Counted from the first letter of the stretch, positions 1 through 9,937 are shown. The stretch: 64,000 nucleotides of DNA from an uncultured Desulfovibrionaceae bacterium (GCA_949299515.1 CASGAP010000003.1:62001-126000), one strand, 5' to 3'. The notes: a model not told the origin generated them from the letters alone. Made by a program: numbers and translations.

Positions 1-926
1 AGGTAGGTTTCGTCCCCTACTTTGTCGGCGCATACGTAAATAAGCCCCTGACGGACAAAGGTACCCGCAAGCACGGTGTCGCCTATGTTGCGGGGAATGA
101 AATCCGTTCTGCCGGTTATGGGAGATTCGTCGATAAGGGCGTTGCCGTCGATAATTTCGCCGTCTATGCAGATTTTTTCGCCTGTATGCAGAACAACGAT
201 GTCGCCTTTTTTCAGGTCTTCGGTTTTTACTTCGACTTCAACGCCTTCCACCAGCTTAAATGTATGGTGTGACGTTGCCTGCAGTATGCCGGCAATGGAT
301 TTTCTTGAGCGTTCGGTAATCCATGCCTGCAAGAGTTCCGCTCCGGAGTTGATCCATAAAATTTCCAGGGCTGTCAGAGCCTGGCCCGACAGTACGGAAG
401 CAATGCAGCCTCCGCCCAGGAAGGCGTCCAGACCGAATTTTTTCTTTTTAAAGCTTTTGTATCCGTCATAAATGAGCGGAAGGGAGAAAAGCGTGCTTAT
501 GATGCCGACGGGGCTGAACAGGGTTTGGCTGACGGCAATGCCGAAAACGGTGCTGCGCAGAAAAACGCCGCCCATAACCGCAGACAGCACGCCAAAGCGC
601 GCCAGAGCCGGTTTTACCAGTTTTTCTTCCGAGCTTATGGAGCATACTTCGCAGTTCTGGCATTGGACTTTCTGCGGTTTATGCAGGCCGGAACCGGCAA
701 GACGCGCTTCCAAGAAAGCGATAAGGTCTTTGAGCGGCAGAACCGTGCTGTCGTAATTGATGACAACGGAACGGCAGGCACTGTTGGAACGGACAAAGAA
801 TACGCCTTCAATCGCGCCGAGGCTGGTTTCAAGGGTTTTGTACGCGTCCTGTCCAAAGGAGCTGCGGCTGATTTTTATTCTCAGTCTGCCTTTGATATTG
901 TGTTTTATGCTGAAACTTTTTTTCAT
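1..926 (-). CDS. Heavy-metal (P1B-like) P-type ATPase, N-terminal part
   Basis: Partial: the first 308 codons are present and the C-terminal half lies left of the window. Seen: an HMA2-like N-terminal domain (about residues 8-75) without a CxxC metal site, a Cys cluster C89-x2-C92-x2-C95, hydrophobic segments around 108-155 and 165-195, and the start of the actuator domain. The A-domain loop reads DESPITGRTD (266-275), whereas most P-type ATPases have TGE there; the Glu works in dephosphorylation. The phosphorylation site and the CPx or equivalent metal-site helix are outside, so the ion cannot be named. The ATG at 926 is followed by a typical GRLR-type HMA2 start. Likely an inner-membrane metal exporter of the Cys-poor HMA2 subgroup; the family call is firm, substrate unknown. 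Confidence 0.8.
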   Translation of the reverse strand, partial: MKKSFSIKHNIKGRLRIKISRSSFGQDAYKTLETSLGAIEGVFFVRSNSACRSVVINYDSTVLPLKDLIAFLEARLAGSGLHKPQKVQCQNCEVCSISSEEKLVKPALARFGVLSAVMGGVFLRSTVFGIAVSQTLFSPVGIISTLFSLPLIYDGYKSFKKKKFGLDAFLGGGCIASVLSGQALTALEILWINSGAELLQAWITERSRKSIAGILQATSHHTFKLVEGVEVEVKTEDLKKGDIVVLHTGEKICIDGEIIDGNALIDESPITGRTDFIPRNIGDTVLAGTFVRQGLIYVCADKVGDETY

Positions 927-1045
927 GATATATACTTTTTTTATTGTTTAATGTTGCAAAAAGTATATACTATTTAATTTAATATGTAAATGAATTTCAA
1001 CTTCATGGTTTTAAAAAAATAATCGTAAAAGATAATCTGTTGATT

Positions 1046-1843
1046 TTATTTAAAAAGTAACTGCGTAAGTTTTTGAAACTGTATGGGGCTCAGCATTTCG
1101 GCACGGACTTCCTTTTGAATTTCAAGTTCATTCCAAATATTTTCCGTGTAGCGGTCGGGAAAGGCTTTCTGCAAAATGCCGTGTAGCTGCTTTCTGCGCT
1201 GGCTGAACGAGGCTTTTATTACTTTGGCTAGGTTTTCGGGGTCTTTGGGGAGCTGATCTTTGGGAAGCGGCCTGAAAACAATAATTTCGGAGTCTACTTT
1301 CGGTGGGGGCGTAAATGCGCTCGGACGAATGACAAAGCCTTTTTCCGTTTTGCAGAAGCTCTGTATCCATGCGGAAAGAGCGCCGTATGTTTTGCTGCCT
1401 TCTTTTGCGCGTATGCGTTCAGCCACTTCTTTTTGAATCATAAAAACGGCTTTTTGCAGGTGCGGAACTTTGCTGACAATGTCCCACATCATGGGCGAAG
1501 CCACGTTGTAGGGCAAGTTGCCCATAATTTTCCAGTTTCCTTCCAGTTCGTGCCAGGGAAAGGTCAGGGCGTCCATATGGAAAACCCGCATATGGTCTAG
1601 ACCGTGTTCCTGCGCATACTGTGCGTGATTTTGGGCAAAAACGTCGTCTTTTTCCAGCAGCCAAAGTTTTTGGCAGGGCAGGGTGCGCAGTATGCCCGTA
1701 AGCGCACCGGGGCCGGGGCCTATTTCCATAACCTGATCTGCAGGGGAAATTTCGCCCAATTCGATAATTTTGCCGATGACGCTTTCGTTTTTGAGAAAGT
1801 GCTGGCCTAAGCTTTTCTTTGCAATGATTTTATCGGTATTCAT
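1046..1843 (-). CDS. rsmA: 16S rRNA dimethyladenosine methyltransferase RsmA (KsgA)
   Basis: 265 aa. Dimethylates the two adjacent adenosines in the 3' terminal hairpin of 16S rRNA during small-subunit assembly, using S-adenosylmethionine. Seen: KKSLGQHFL at residues 9-17, the SAM loop EIGPGPG at 40-46 and the catalytic NLPY motif at 109-112. An upstream in-frame start would add 38 residues inside the end of the EF-G gene; the ATG at 1843 is chosen because family members begin just before the SLGQHFL motif. It starts 10 bases after the EF-G stop codon, so the two genes are probably co-transcribed. Length and motifs are normal for the family. Confidence 0.95.
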   Translation of the reverse strand: MNTDKIIAKKSLGQHFLKNESVIGKIIELGEISPADQVMEIGPGPGALTGILRTLPCQKLWLLEKDDVFAQNHAQYAQEHGLDHMRVFHMDALTFPWHELEGNWKIMGNLPYNVASPMMWDIVSKVPHLQKAVFMIQKEVAERIRAKEGSKTYGALSAWIQSFCKTEKGFVIRPSAFTPPPKVDSEIIVFRPLPKDQLPKDPENLAKVIKASFSQRRKQLHGILQKAFPDRYTENIWNELEIQKEVRAEMLSPIQFQKLTQLLFK

Positions 1844-1853
1844 GGTTTGCTCG

Positions 1854-3872
1854 TTAAATGGTGTCGTATCGCAGGAACTGCATGGTAAGTCCTGCTCTGC
1901 CCTGAGTCGCGGAGCGCAGTTTGGTGGCAAAGCCGAACAGTTCCTGCATGGGCGCAAGGGCGGTAATGCATTTTAAATTTTGTTTTTCGTACAGCTGTTC
2001 GATTTTTGCCCGGCAGGTATTGAGCAGGTTCATGCAGGAGCCGAGATTTTCTTCAGGGGCGGAAATTTCCAGCTTCATTATGGGGTACAGCGTACAGATC
2101 TTTGCTTTGCCGTAAGCTTCCTGCAGTGCAAAATGCAGGGCGTTCTGTATGCCCGGCAGGCTTGTGTTTTCGTTTTCCTGTACGGAAAGAATTTCCAGTT
2201 TTACGTCCGTAACGGCAAGTCCGTCGCTGCAGCCGCTTTCAAGCAGGCTCAGGCAGTAGTCCTGTACGCTTTTGAGACTGTCTTCTTTGAGGGTGTTCTT
2301 TTGTTTTTGGATAATTGCTTTGGCTTCGTCGGCAATATGCACGGTATTGCCCTGGCCGCGTTCCTGTTTTGCAAGGCTTATGCGCACGTGGCCGTGATGC
2401 AGTTTGTCGCCGAGTTCGCGTTCGAAACGGTATTCGGCTTCTGTCGGTTCGGTATTTTTAATGCTTTCCTGCAGAATTACCTGCGGGTTTCCTATGCGCG
2501 GCTCAATTTTATATTCGCGCTGAATGCGTTCTGCCAAAACAGCCAGGTGCAGTTCGCCCATGCCGGAAACCAGGCGGAACCCTTCTTCCGTGCTGACCGT
2601 GAGGGTGGGATCTTCCAGACTGTAGCGGGCAAGAGCAGTGTCGAGGATATCGGCTTCTTCGCTGTTTTTCGGTTCAAAGGCAAGGGATATGACAGGCTGG
2701 TATTTATGAAAATCTTCATAGGGTGCAAGGGTTTCGTCGTTGGACAGGGTATGTCCGGTCTGCACTGTTTTCATGCCGACAATGCCCACAAGATCGCCTG
2801 CGGCGGCCTGGCTGATTTTTTCATGGTAATCCGCGTGCAGTTTATAAATATGGTCAATGCGTTCGTGTTTTTTCAGGTTGACGTTGTAAAGACTGGAATT
2901 TTCCGGCAAAATTCCGTTATATATTCGGACAAAAGAAAATCTGTGGGTATTTTCAAGCACTACTTTAAAAACAAGCGCTTTTATGTTTGCAGGATCAAAA
3001 GGTTCCGTAAGCAGCGGTTTTGCTTCAAAGGGATTGGGCAGATAATCGCATACGGCGTCAAGCAGAGGCTGTATGCCGCTGTTTTTGAGGGCTGACCCCA
3101 TAAGGGTCGGAGTGGCGAGGCGCTTTATGGTTATTTCGCGCAGGGCTTTTTTGATGTCGTCGGCCGTGAACGTTTTGCTGAAATATTTTTCCAAAAATTC
3201 GTCGCTACGTTCGGCAATTTCTTCCAGCAGTTTGTCGCGCCATATTTCCGCTTCGAGAAGTTCCTCGCCCGCAAGCGGGGAGCGGATAACGGTTTCGCCT
3301 TGGTCTTCTTCGGAAAATTCCAGTTTTTGCAGGGTGATAAGGTCGGCAAGGCCGTGAAAGTCCTGTCCCTGTCCCAAGGGAATCTGCAGAGCAAGGGGTT
3401 TTGTCTGCAGGCGTGTTTCCATGGATTCCAGGACATTTTCAAAATCGGCGCCTATTCTGTCCAGTTTGTTGATAAAGGCAAGTTTCGGTATCTGCAGGGC
3501 TTCGGACTGCCTCCATACCGTTTCGGACTGCGGTTCCACGCCGCCGACTGCGCAGAAAATCCCGACTGCTCCGTCAAGCACCTGCAGGGAGCGTTCGACT
3601 TCTATGGTAAAGTCCACGTGACCGGGCGTATCGATAAGGTTTATATTGTGGCTGTTCCATTCGCAGTGGGTGCTGGCGGCGGCAATGGTAATGCCGCGTT
3701 CCTGTTCTTCCGGCATAAAGTCCATGGTGGTATTGCCGTCGTGCACTTCGCCCATGCGGTGTATTTTGTGGGTATAATACAGAATACGCTCAGAAACCGT
3801 TGTTTTGCCTGCGTCGATATGGGCAATGATGCCGATATTGCGGGTGGATTTGATATAGTCCTGGATTTTCAT
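1854..3872 (-). CDS. fusA: Translation elongation factor G (EF-G family)
   Basis: 672 aa translational GTPase that promotes ribosomal translocation or, in some paralogues, ribosome recycling. Seen: G1 AHIDAGKT (17-24), G3 DTPGH (81-85), G4 NKLD (135-138), then the EF-G domains II-V, with the C-terminal GRAGLTMQF stretch. It is slightly shorter than canonical EF-G (about 690 aa), and the sequence after G3 (GVEPQSETVWRQ) is of the kind found in EF-G paralogues as well as in the main enzyme. It is not next to rpsL, rpsG or tuf, so it may be a second EF-G; the symbol is given for the family. Followed by rsmA, preceded after 3 bases by an unknown gene. Confidence 0.9.
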   Translation of the reverse strand: MKIQDYIKSTRNIGIIAHIDAGKTTVSERILYYTHKIHRMGEVHDGNTTMDFMPEEQERGITIAAASTHCEWNSHNINLIDTPGHVDFTIEVERSLQVLDGAVGIFCAVGGVEPQSETVWRQSEALQIPKLAFINKLDRIGADFENVLESMETRLQTKPLALQIPLGQGQDFHGLADLITLQKLEFSEEDQGETVIRSPLAGEELLEAEIWRDKLLEEIAERSDEFLEKYFSKTFTADDIKKALREITIKRLATPTLMGSALKNSGIQPLLDAVCDYLPNPFEAKPLLTEPFDPANIKALVFKVVLENTHRFSFVRIYNGILPENSSLYNVNLKKHERIDHIYKLHADYHEKISQAAAGDLVGIVGMKTVQTGHTLSNDETLAPYEDFHKYQPVISLAFEPKNSEEADILDTALARYSLEDPTLTVSTEEGFRLVSGMGELHLAVLAERIQREYKIEPRIGNPQVILQESIKNTEPTEAEYRFERELGDKLHHGHVRISLAKQERGQGNTVHIADEAKAIIQKQKNTLKEDSLKSVQDYCLSLLESGCSDGLAVTDVKLEILSVQENENTSLPGIQNALHFALQEAYGKAKICTLYPIMKLEISAPEENLGSCMNLLNTCRAKIEQLYEKQNLKCITALAPMQELFGFATKLRSATQGRAGLTMQFLRYDTI

Positions 3873-3875
3873 GGT

Positions 3876-4712
3876 TTACTCGCTTTGGGGATAGTTGGTT
3901 TCAAGATTGGCAAAGAAAACCGCATGATATAAAAAATGCTGCGGCATATGGGAAGCAATGAAGCAAAATTCCATGCCGGATCCGTAATTCTGTATGCCGG
4001 GGCAGGAGGGCAGAAAGGAAATGTCGCAGACAGGCGCGGGATTTTGGGCAAGCTGCTGAAACTGTGCGCGGGCCGTATCCGTGCTTTTTTCCGCCGCAAA
4101 GCGTATGTCGGCACAGCTGCCGTAAGCCAGGCGCAGCAGTTCTTCCTGTTCGGCACGGGCGGCAATGCTTACTTTAATATGTTCCTTGAAGGTGTTTTTT
4201 GTGCCTAATTTGCCGCAATACAAGGCGGTATTGCTGAAAAGCACGTGTTTTCCGGCTGAACTGAAAAATGTCTGCAGTTTGCCGTCCAGATCCGCAAGGG
4301 TATTTTCGTCGGGCAGATAGTAGGAATTTTCAATGCCGCACAGTTCCATGCAGTTAATGTATGCATTAAAAACGGCATGAGGCAGATTTTTATCGAGAAA
4401 AACAAAAATGTGCGGGATTTCGGCTAAAACCGCCCGACACAGCACGGCTAAAAATTTTGCCGGGCTTTGATAATTTTTGTCAATAATCATAAATAAATAC
4501 GGAATTTTTTTGTAAATTGTCCCGCTGCAGAACCCGCTTCTGTCCGTATCGGTGAAAATTTCTTTGCTTTTTAGGGGACTGTGCATGGAAAAATGAAAAG
4601 CCGCGGCCGTTTTGATGACGCTTCTAAGCAGCGGCGGACAGCTTTCGTAATGCTCTGCGCAAATTTCGTCTGCGATTTTGAACTGTTGTATGCTTTGTAT
4701 CTGTTCCTGCAT
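3876..4712 (-). CDS. Conserved protein of unknown function upstream of EF-G
   Basis: 278 aa, not recognised. Soluble-looking, without a signal peptide, with a mixed alpha/beta pattern: an N-terminal helical part (1-60), a hydrophobic strand region (about 95-150) and several Cys residues scattered through the chain. A short stretch around the middle (ELCGIENSYYLPDEN) loosely recalls the histidinol dehydrogenase fold, but the catalytic motifs of that enzyme are not seen, so no function is proposed. The stop codon lies 3 bases before the EF-G start, which implies one transcript with EF-G and rsmA. The coding frame has normal codon use, unlike the antisense open frames in this stretch. Confidence 0.7.
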   Translation of the reverse strand: MQEQIQSIQQFKIADEICAEHYESCPPLLRSVIKTAAAFHFSMHSPLKSKEIFTDTDRSGFCSGTIYKKIPYLFMIIDKNYQSPAKFLAVLCRAVLAEIPHIFVFLDKNLPHAVFNAYINCMELCGIENSYYLPDENTLADLDGKLQTFFSSAGKHVLFSNTALYCGKLGTKNTFKEHIKVSIAARAEQEELLRLAYGSCADIRFAAEKSTDTARAQFQQLAQNPAPVCDISFLPSCPGIQNYGSGMEFCFIASHMPQHFLYHAVFFANLETNYPQSE

Positions 4713-4799
4713 AAAAACTCCCGTGGGCTTGCATACTTAAAATAACGGTTTGCCTTTCTTTTGTCTATGATATATTTTAATCCCTGATAAGGAAAATGT

Positions 4800-6245
4800 A
4801 TGTCTGTATCCATTTTGGTAACTGTTTTTTTGGTTTTCAGCTATTTGCTTGCCGTATATGCGATAGTGCAGTGCCTTTTGCGCACAAAGTATCCTCAGGC
4901 GGCTTTGGCTTGGTGCGGCGTTATTTTAATGCTGCCTTTTGTGGGATCGGTTTTGTTTTTTATTTTCGGCATAAACAGAATTGACAGCAGAGCAGCAAAA
5001 TTATTCAATAAAGCGGCGGAAGCCAGACAGAAACATTTGGAAAGCATACGCCAAAAACACTGGACCGCGGTGCATACAAAATTTTCTCCGGACGAATCCC
5101 CGCTTATGCGGATAGGCGAACGCAGGCAGGGTTTTGCCTGTGTCGGCGGCAATGCCGTAAAACCGCTTTTTAACGGTGATGAAGCGTATCCTGCCATGCT
5201 TGAGGCCATTAACCGTGCTGAACGGTATATTTTTCTCAGCACCTATATTTTTACGGGCAAAAAAAGCGGAGAGCTTTTTGTGGAAGCACTTATTAATGCC
5301 CAAAAGCGCGGGGTAATGGTGCGTGTTATCGTGGACGGTTTGGGTTCGTTCTGGGGTTTCGGAATTTTGCACCGTAAGCTGAAAAAGGCGGGCATTCCCG
5401 TATATTCGTTTATCCCGTTTCGGATTTTTCCGTTTCAGATGTGCATTAATCTGCGCAACCACAGAAAACTTTTAATCTGTGACGATACGGCGTTTATGGG
5501 CGGCATGAATATTTCCGACGGCAACCTGCTTAAGCAAAATCCCCGTCACCCTATTCAGGATATTCATTTTGCGTGCACAGGGCCTATTGTTTCCGCGCTG
5601 CGCGAGGCGTTTTTGCTGGATTTGGCTTTTGTGACGGGCAAGGAACAGGATATGGTTTTCAGTCCGTGCCCTCCCGCGGGGGCCATGGACGCAAGAATGA
5701 TAATGGACGGCCCCGGCAACGACGATGATTTGATTATTAATGTTTTGTGCGGTGTATTCAGCTGTGCGCAGCATGATATTGTTATCGTCAATCCGTATTT
5801 TCTGCCGACCAGGGAAATAATCAGCGCGCTGGTCAGTGCTGTTTCGAGAGGGGTGCGGGTGCGCGTGCTTTTGTCGGAAAAACTGGATCACTGTTTCGTG
5901 AGCTGGGCGGCAGACCACATTTTGCCGGGGCTTGTCGATGAAGGCATTGAAATTTTTAAGCAGCCGGAGCCCTTTGCCCATACCAAGCTTGTTCTTATTG
6001 ACGAAATATATACGTTTTTGGGTTCGACAAATTTTGACCCGCGAAGCTTAAAGTTAAATTTTGAAATCAATTTGGAAGTTTTTTCCGCGGAACTGAATGC
6101 TTTTTTGCGGCAATGGGCAGAGGGGGTTTTCGCAAAATCGGAGGAAACCGCTTTTTGCGTCTTTTCCGAACAGAAAATGCCTGTTTTGTGTTTTTTGAAA
6201 AAAATCCGAAATGCCGCAATGTGGATTTTCAGTCCGTATCTTTAG
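4800..6245 (+). CDS. cls: Cardiolipin synthase (phospholipase D family)
   Basis: 481 aa membrane enzyme that condenses two phosphatidylglycerol molecules to cardiolipin. Seen: two N-terminal membrane helices (about 3-24 and 36-58), then two phospholipase-D domains with HKD motifs HRKLLICD (221-228) and H394-x-K396-x4-D401. The final residues (IFSPYL) match the usual cardiolipin synthase terminus, so the gene is complete. An AGGA ribosome site lies just upstream of the ATG at 4800. It is divergent from the EF-G operon and 30 bases upstream of folK. Between the two HKD domains the chain is of normal length. Confidence 0.93.
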   Translation: MSVSILVTVFLVFSYLLAVYAIVQCLLRTKYPQAALAWCGVILMLPFVGSVLFFIFGINRIDSRAAKLFNKAAEARQKHLESIRQKHWTAVHTKFSPDESPLMRIGERRQGFACVGGNAVKPLFNGDEAYPAMLEAINRAERYIFLSTYIFTGKKSGELFVEALINAQKRGVMVRVIVDGLGSFWGFGILHRKLKKAGIPVYSFIPFRIFPFQMCINLRNHRKLLICDDTAFMGGMNISDGNLLKQNPRHPIQDIHFACTGPIVSALREAFLLDLAFVTGKEQDMVFSPCPPAGAMDARMIMDGPGNDDDLIINVLCGVFSCAQHDIVIVNPYFLPTREIISALVSAVSRGVRVRVLLSEKLDHCFVSWAADHILPGLVDEGIEIFKQPEPFAHTKLVLIDEIYTFLGSTNFDPRSLKLNFEINLEVFSAELNAFLRQWAEGVFAKSEETAFCVFSEQKMPVLCFLKKIRNAAMWIFSPYL

Positions 6246-6275
6246 GATTTTTAACCGTATGTATAATGGGGCCGT

Positions 6276-6785
6276 ATGATTTGTTATATTTGTTTGGGGT
6301 CCAATGAAGGACAAACCGAAAAAAATTTGGCAGACGCCGCAGCGTGCATTTGCCGGCATCCGCAGCTTTCTTTGCTTGCAAAATCGTCTGTGTACAAAAC
6401 AGAGCCGCAGGGCGATAAAAATCAGCAGTGGTTTGCCAATCAGGTTATTGCCGTGGAATATGCCGCAGCCCCGAAAGATACCGCTGCCACAGAGGCCGAT
6501 ATGCTTATGCAGTATCTTTTGGGGGTTGAAGCGGGTATGGGCAGAGTGCGGGACGGGGCAAGACGTTTCGGTCCCCGTGTCATTGATATCGACATTATTC
6601 TTTTGGGCGGCGAAAACCTGCAGACGCCATGGGTTACCGTGCCTCATCCCAGAGTTTTGGACCGGGCGTTTGTATTAATTCCCTTGCAAGAAATTGCGCC
6701 TCATATTACTATATGCAATATACCGATAGGCGAGGCTTTGGCAAAACTGCCGTACCGCCTTGAAGACAACAAAATTTTTCAGTAA
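6276..6785 (+). CDS. folK: Dihydropteridine pyrophosphokinase FolK
   Basis: 169 aa. Transfers pyrophosphate from ATP to 6-hydroxymethyl-7,8-dihydropterin in folate synthesis. Seen: the N-terminal GSNEG motif, the signature RFGPRVIDIDIILLGG with its metal-binding DxD, and VPHPRVLDRAFVLIPL near the C-terminus. These are all in the expected order and the length is typical. It follows cls by 30 bases and precedes a small membrane protein by 20 bases, a possible three-gene transcript ending at the hairpin at 7163-7187. No other folate gene is in the window. Confidence 0.93.
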   Translation: MICYICLGSNEGQTEKNLADAAACICRHPQLSLLAKSSVYKTEPQGDKNQQWFANQVIAVEYAAAPKDTAATEADMLMQYLLGVEAGMGRVRDGARRFGPRVIDIDIILLGGENLQTPWVTVPHPRVLDRAFVLIPLQEIAPHITICNIPIGEALAKLPYRLEDNKIFQ

Positions 6786-6805
6786 CGGCATAAAGTGAGG
6801 ATACA

Positions 6806-7081
6806 ATGATTTTCAAAGTTTTGATTTTTGTGGTGGTTGCCTATGCGCTGTATCGTTTGTTTATGAACGACAAACGTAAAAAAGAAGAAAAAATGGAAAA
6901 CGAAGAAGCCAAAAAAGTGGCTGACGGCGTTTTGGTGCGTGACCCCGTGTGCGGCGTGTATGTGGAAAAAGAAAACAGTTTTTCCGTGCGCAACGGGGAT
7001 AACGTGGAATATTTCTGCAGTGATGACTGCCGTCAGAAATATATCAGACAAGTTCAGGAACAGCAAAAAATCAGCGAGTAG
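6806..7081 (+). CDS. Small membrane-anchored TRASH/YHS-type metal-binding protein
   Basis: 91 aa. Seen: one N-terminal membrane helix (about 2-20), a short Lys/Glu-rich linker, then a Cys-rich domain with DPVCGVYV (about 50-57) and FCSDDCRQKY (about 72-81). The spaced Cys residues and the aromatic-Cys-xxx-Cys ending are typical of TRASH/YHS domains, which are thought to bind metal ions such as copper, zinc or iron. The helix would anchor it in the inner membrane with the domain most likely in the cytoplasm. Family call is good; metal and partner are unknown. Confidence 0.75.
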   Translation: MIFKVLIFVVVAYALYRLFMNDKRKKEEKMENEEAKKVADGVLVRDPVCGVYVEKENSFSVRNGDNVEYFCSDDCRQKYIRQVQEQQKISE

Positions 7082-7162
7082 GTTTTTGTCTGCTTTTGGC
7101 AGGATATGTGCCTGAGCGGTTTTTGGAATTGATTTTACAGTTCTATTACGGCTGTACGAAAT

Positions 7163-7187
7163 GCGGTACGCAATGTGCCGCTTTTTT
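7163..7187 (+). terminator. Rho-independent terminator after the cls-folK group
   Basis: Arms GCGGTAC (7163-7169) and GTGCCGC (7175-7181) pair over 7 bp with one G-T, with a 5-base loop, followed by six T. Confidence 0.75.
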
Positions 7188-7861
7188 GTTTAATGCATAA
7201 TCGGTGTTTTTGGATATATAAATCATAAAAACAAATCCGCATACCGTAATTAATGTTTTATTCAAATCATTGAGAGGGGCTGAAGCCGAAGAATCCGGCA
7301 ACGTATCGAAAATGCGCGTAATGGGGGGCTGGGGAAATCATTTCCCCCGAAAAAAATATTACCGAACGGCAACATATCTCTTTTTGTGAAAAAAATGTTT
7401 TTGCAGTTTGTTTATTATTAAAAATCCGTGCAGTTCGCTCAGCAAAAATATTTGCAGTGTTTTGATAATCTATGCATAAGCGGCTAAAATGCATGCATAT
7501 AATGCATTTATTAAATAAAAAATAATGCAAGAAAAAATCAACGGAAAAACCCTTTAAAAATTCCTGTGCAGTGTGTTTTAAAATAAATCTTATTAATATA
7601 AATAGTTATTTTCAATTTTGAATGATTGTTATTTAATTATTTTGCAGCTGAAAAATAAATTTTTAAAAAACCGTATTGACGCAAAAAAAATGCTGTGCAA
7701 CCGTAAAGACAAGTTGAAGGAACTCTTACTACTTGATTTGTTTATGTTTATTTTGCGTAAATATAAAAATCGGCAGAGTTGCCCTTGCAAAGTTATTTTT
7801 TATTGAACAAAAATGCAAAGCATGTTGGTTTTTTAACAATCTATCTAACAGGAGTACAGCC
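7188..7861. other. Long AT-rich intergenic region before acs
   Basis: About 670 bases without a convincing gene. Most is very AT-rich, as expected for a regulatory leader of acs. Two things stand out: a GC-rich island at about 7274-7350, and inside it a perfect 17-base palindrome (GGGGAAAT-C-ATTTCCCC, 7331-7347). An 87-codon open frame on the minus strand (7267-7530) has no ribosome site and biased, AT-driven composition and is not called. A TTGACG at about 7677 could be a -35 box but lacks a good -10. No known riboswitch was recognised. Confidence 0.5.
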
Positions 7862-9907
7862 ATGACACAGGAACGCATTACCACTCTTTTGACTGAAAAC
7901 CGCAGCTATTTGCCTCCGGAGCATGGTAAGTCCAGTGCATGGATCAGCGGTACTGACGAAGCCAGAGCAATTTGTCAGCGGGCATTGGAAGATCCCGACG
8001 ATTTTTGGGTAGCCCGCGCTAATCAGCTTATCCATTGGTATAAACGGTGGGACAAAGTTTTGGACGCTGACGAAGAAAAACATAAATACCGTTGGTTTAC
8101 CAATGCCAAACTGAATGCTTCTTTTAACTGTATTGACAGGCACATTATTTCGGGACGCCGCAACAAAGCCGCACTTATTTGGCAGGGCGAGCGTGAAATG
8201 GATGTGCGCTGTTTTACATATCAAATGCTGTATACGGAAGTTTGCCGTGTAGCCCATGCCCTCAGTTCGCTTCATGTTAAAAAAGGCGACAGGGTTGCTT
8301 TGTATATGCCCATGATTCCCGAACTGGTGATTTCCATGCTTGCCTGTGCGCGTATCGGGGCCATACACACGGCTATTTTTTCAGGATATGCTGAAGGCGG
8401 CGTGCGCAGCCGTATTCAGGATTCCAAAGCAAAAGTTGTTATTACCGCGGACGGCGTTATCCGTGCGGGTTCCGTAAAACCGCTGAAAGCCAATTTAGAT
8501 CCGATTTTGGAAAAATGTCCGTCCGTTGCCCATGTTCTTGTTGTGCATCATGCCAATATGCAGGATGTGAACATGGTGAAAAACCGTGATATTTGGTGGC
8601 ATGATTTGGTCGAAGACTTTACTTTGGACGTGGATTTCCCCTGCGTATCCATGGACGCCAACGATCCGCTTTTTCTCCTGCACACAAGCGGCAGCACGGG
8701 CAAGCCCACGGGCATTCTGCATTCCACGGGCGGTTATCTGACATATGCCGCGCATACTTCCCAATGGATTTTTGATATGCGCGATGATGACGTGTACTGG
8801 TGTACGGCCGATATGGGCTGGATTACCGGCCATACGTATGGTGTGTACGGCCCCCTTTGTCTTGGGGCCACAACCTTGATGTTTGAAGGCGTGCCCACAT
8901 ATCCGAAACCTGACCGTTATTGGCGCATTGTGGAAAAATTCCGCGTAAATATTTTGTATACCGCGCCTACCGTTATCCGTTCCCTTATGCGCATGGGCGA
9001 TGCCTGGCCGGAGCGTTATGATTTGCGTACGCTGCGTGTGCTCGGTTCCGTGGGTGAGCCTATCAATCCCGAAGCATGGCATTGGTTCCATAAAAATATT
9101 GGCGCAGGCGAACTTCCCATTGTGGATACATGGTGGCAGACCGAAACGGGCGGTGCCATGATCAGCCCGTTCCCGTATGCTTCCCGTCTGAAACCGGGAT
9201 CAGCTTCTTTTCCGCTGCCTGGCATCGATGCTACCGTTATGGGGTCAACCACGAACAGGGACGGCGAAGAAGTGGGACACGCCAATACCAAGGCAGGACA
9301 TTTGGTTATCCGCAGGCCGTGGCCGGGAATGATGCTTGGCGTATTCAATGACGAGGAAAAATATCAGAGTTATTTTAAGCGCTTCGGTTTTTATGATTCA
9401 GGCGACGGTGCGGAAATTGACGAAGACGGCTATTTTTGGATTTTAGGCCGTATGGACGACAATATCAACGTTTCCGGTCACCGTATTTCCACGGCGGAAA
9501 TAGAGGCTGTGCTTGCTGCCAATCCCAACGTATCCGAGGCTGCCGTTGTTTCCATGCCCCATGAAATCAAAGGGGAAGCCATTTATGTTTATGTTGTGCT
9601 GAAAGAGGATATCCCGTGGTCCGACGAGATACGCAAACAGCTTAAAGAGGCCATACGCAAAAATATCGGCGCGCTTGCTTCGCCTGATTATATTCAGTTT
9701 GTGGAAAGTATGCCCAAAACCCTGTCCGGAAAAATTATCCGTCGTATGCTGAGAAAAATTGCCGCCAATGTTTACGATGAACTTGGCGATATCACGGCTT
9801 TGGCACGGCCCGAAGTTCTCGACGAAATTATTTACGGACATAAAAATATCCTTGAAGGCAAGCCTGAAACTGCAATAAGAGAGGAAGAAGCGCCCGCTGT
9901 CGAGTAA
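7862..9907 (+). CDS. acs: Acetyl-CoA synthetase, AMP-forming
   Basis: 681 aa. Activates acetate (possibly propionate) to acyl-CoA via an acyl-adenylate. Seen: the P-loop-like [11 protein letters not shown] motif, [20 protein letters not shown], the acetate-pocket segment [10 protein letters not shown], the hinge [16 protein letters not shown], and the C-terminal [11 protein letters not shown] with the catalytic lysine that is acetylated in this family. An in-frame extension upstream is rejected because an AGGAG site sits 7 bases before the ATG at 7862. The gene stands alone between a long AT-rich leader and a strong bidirectional terminator. Confidence 0.95.
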   Translation: MTQERITTLLTENRSYLPPEHGKSSAWISGTDEARAICQRALEDPDDFWVARANQLIHWYKRWDKVLDADEEKHKYRWFTNAKLNASFNCIDRHIISGRRNKAALIWQGEREMDVRCFTYQMLYTEVCRVAHALSSLHVKKGDRVALYMPMIPELVISMLACARIGAIHTAIFSGYAEGGVRSRIQDSKAKVVITADGVIRAGSVKPLKANLDPILEKCPSVAHVLVVHHANMQDVNMVKNRDIWWHDLVEDFTLDVDFPCVSMDANDPLFLLHTSGSTGKPTGILHSTGGYLTYAAHTSQWIFDMRDDDVYWCTADMGWITGHTYGVYGPLCLGATTLMFEGVPTYPKPDRYWRIVEKFRVNILYTAPTVIRSLMRMGDAWPERYDLRTLRVLGSVGEPINPEAWHWFHKNIGAGELPIVDTWWQTETGGAMISPFPYASRLKPGSASFPLPGIDATVMGSTTNRDGEEVGHANTKAGHLVIRRPWPGMMLGVFNDEEKYQSYFKRFGFYDSGDGAEIDEDGYFWILGRMDDNINVSGHRISTAEIEAVLAANPNVSEAAVVSMPHEIKGEAIYVYVVLKEDIPWSDEIRKQLKEAIRKNIGALASPDYIQFVESMPKTLSGKIIRRMLRKIAANVYDELGDITALARPEVLDEIIYGHKNILEGKPETAIREEEAPAVE

Positions 9908-9937
9908 AGTTTCGCGGCTGTGCCGCAAATGAGTAAA

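Noticed and set aside
1980..3095. 371-codon open frame on the plus strand
   Set aside because: Antisense to the EF-G gene; Phe/Cys-rich composition as expected from the complement of a coding frame, and no ribosome site.
7267..7530. 87-codon minus-strand frame in the acs leader
   Set aside because: No ribosome site, AT-driven composition, no recognisable domain; the GC-rich end is reported as an island instead.
7760..7810. Sigma-54 promoter of acs
   Set aside because: GG and GC elements near 7772 and 7787 are 13 bases apart instead of 10.
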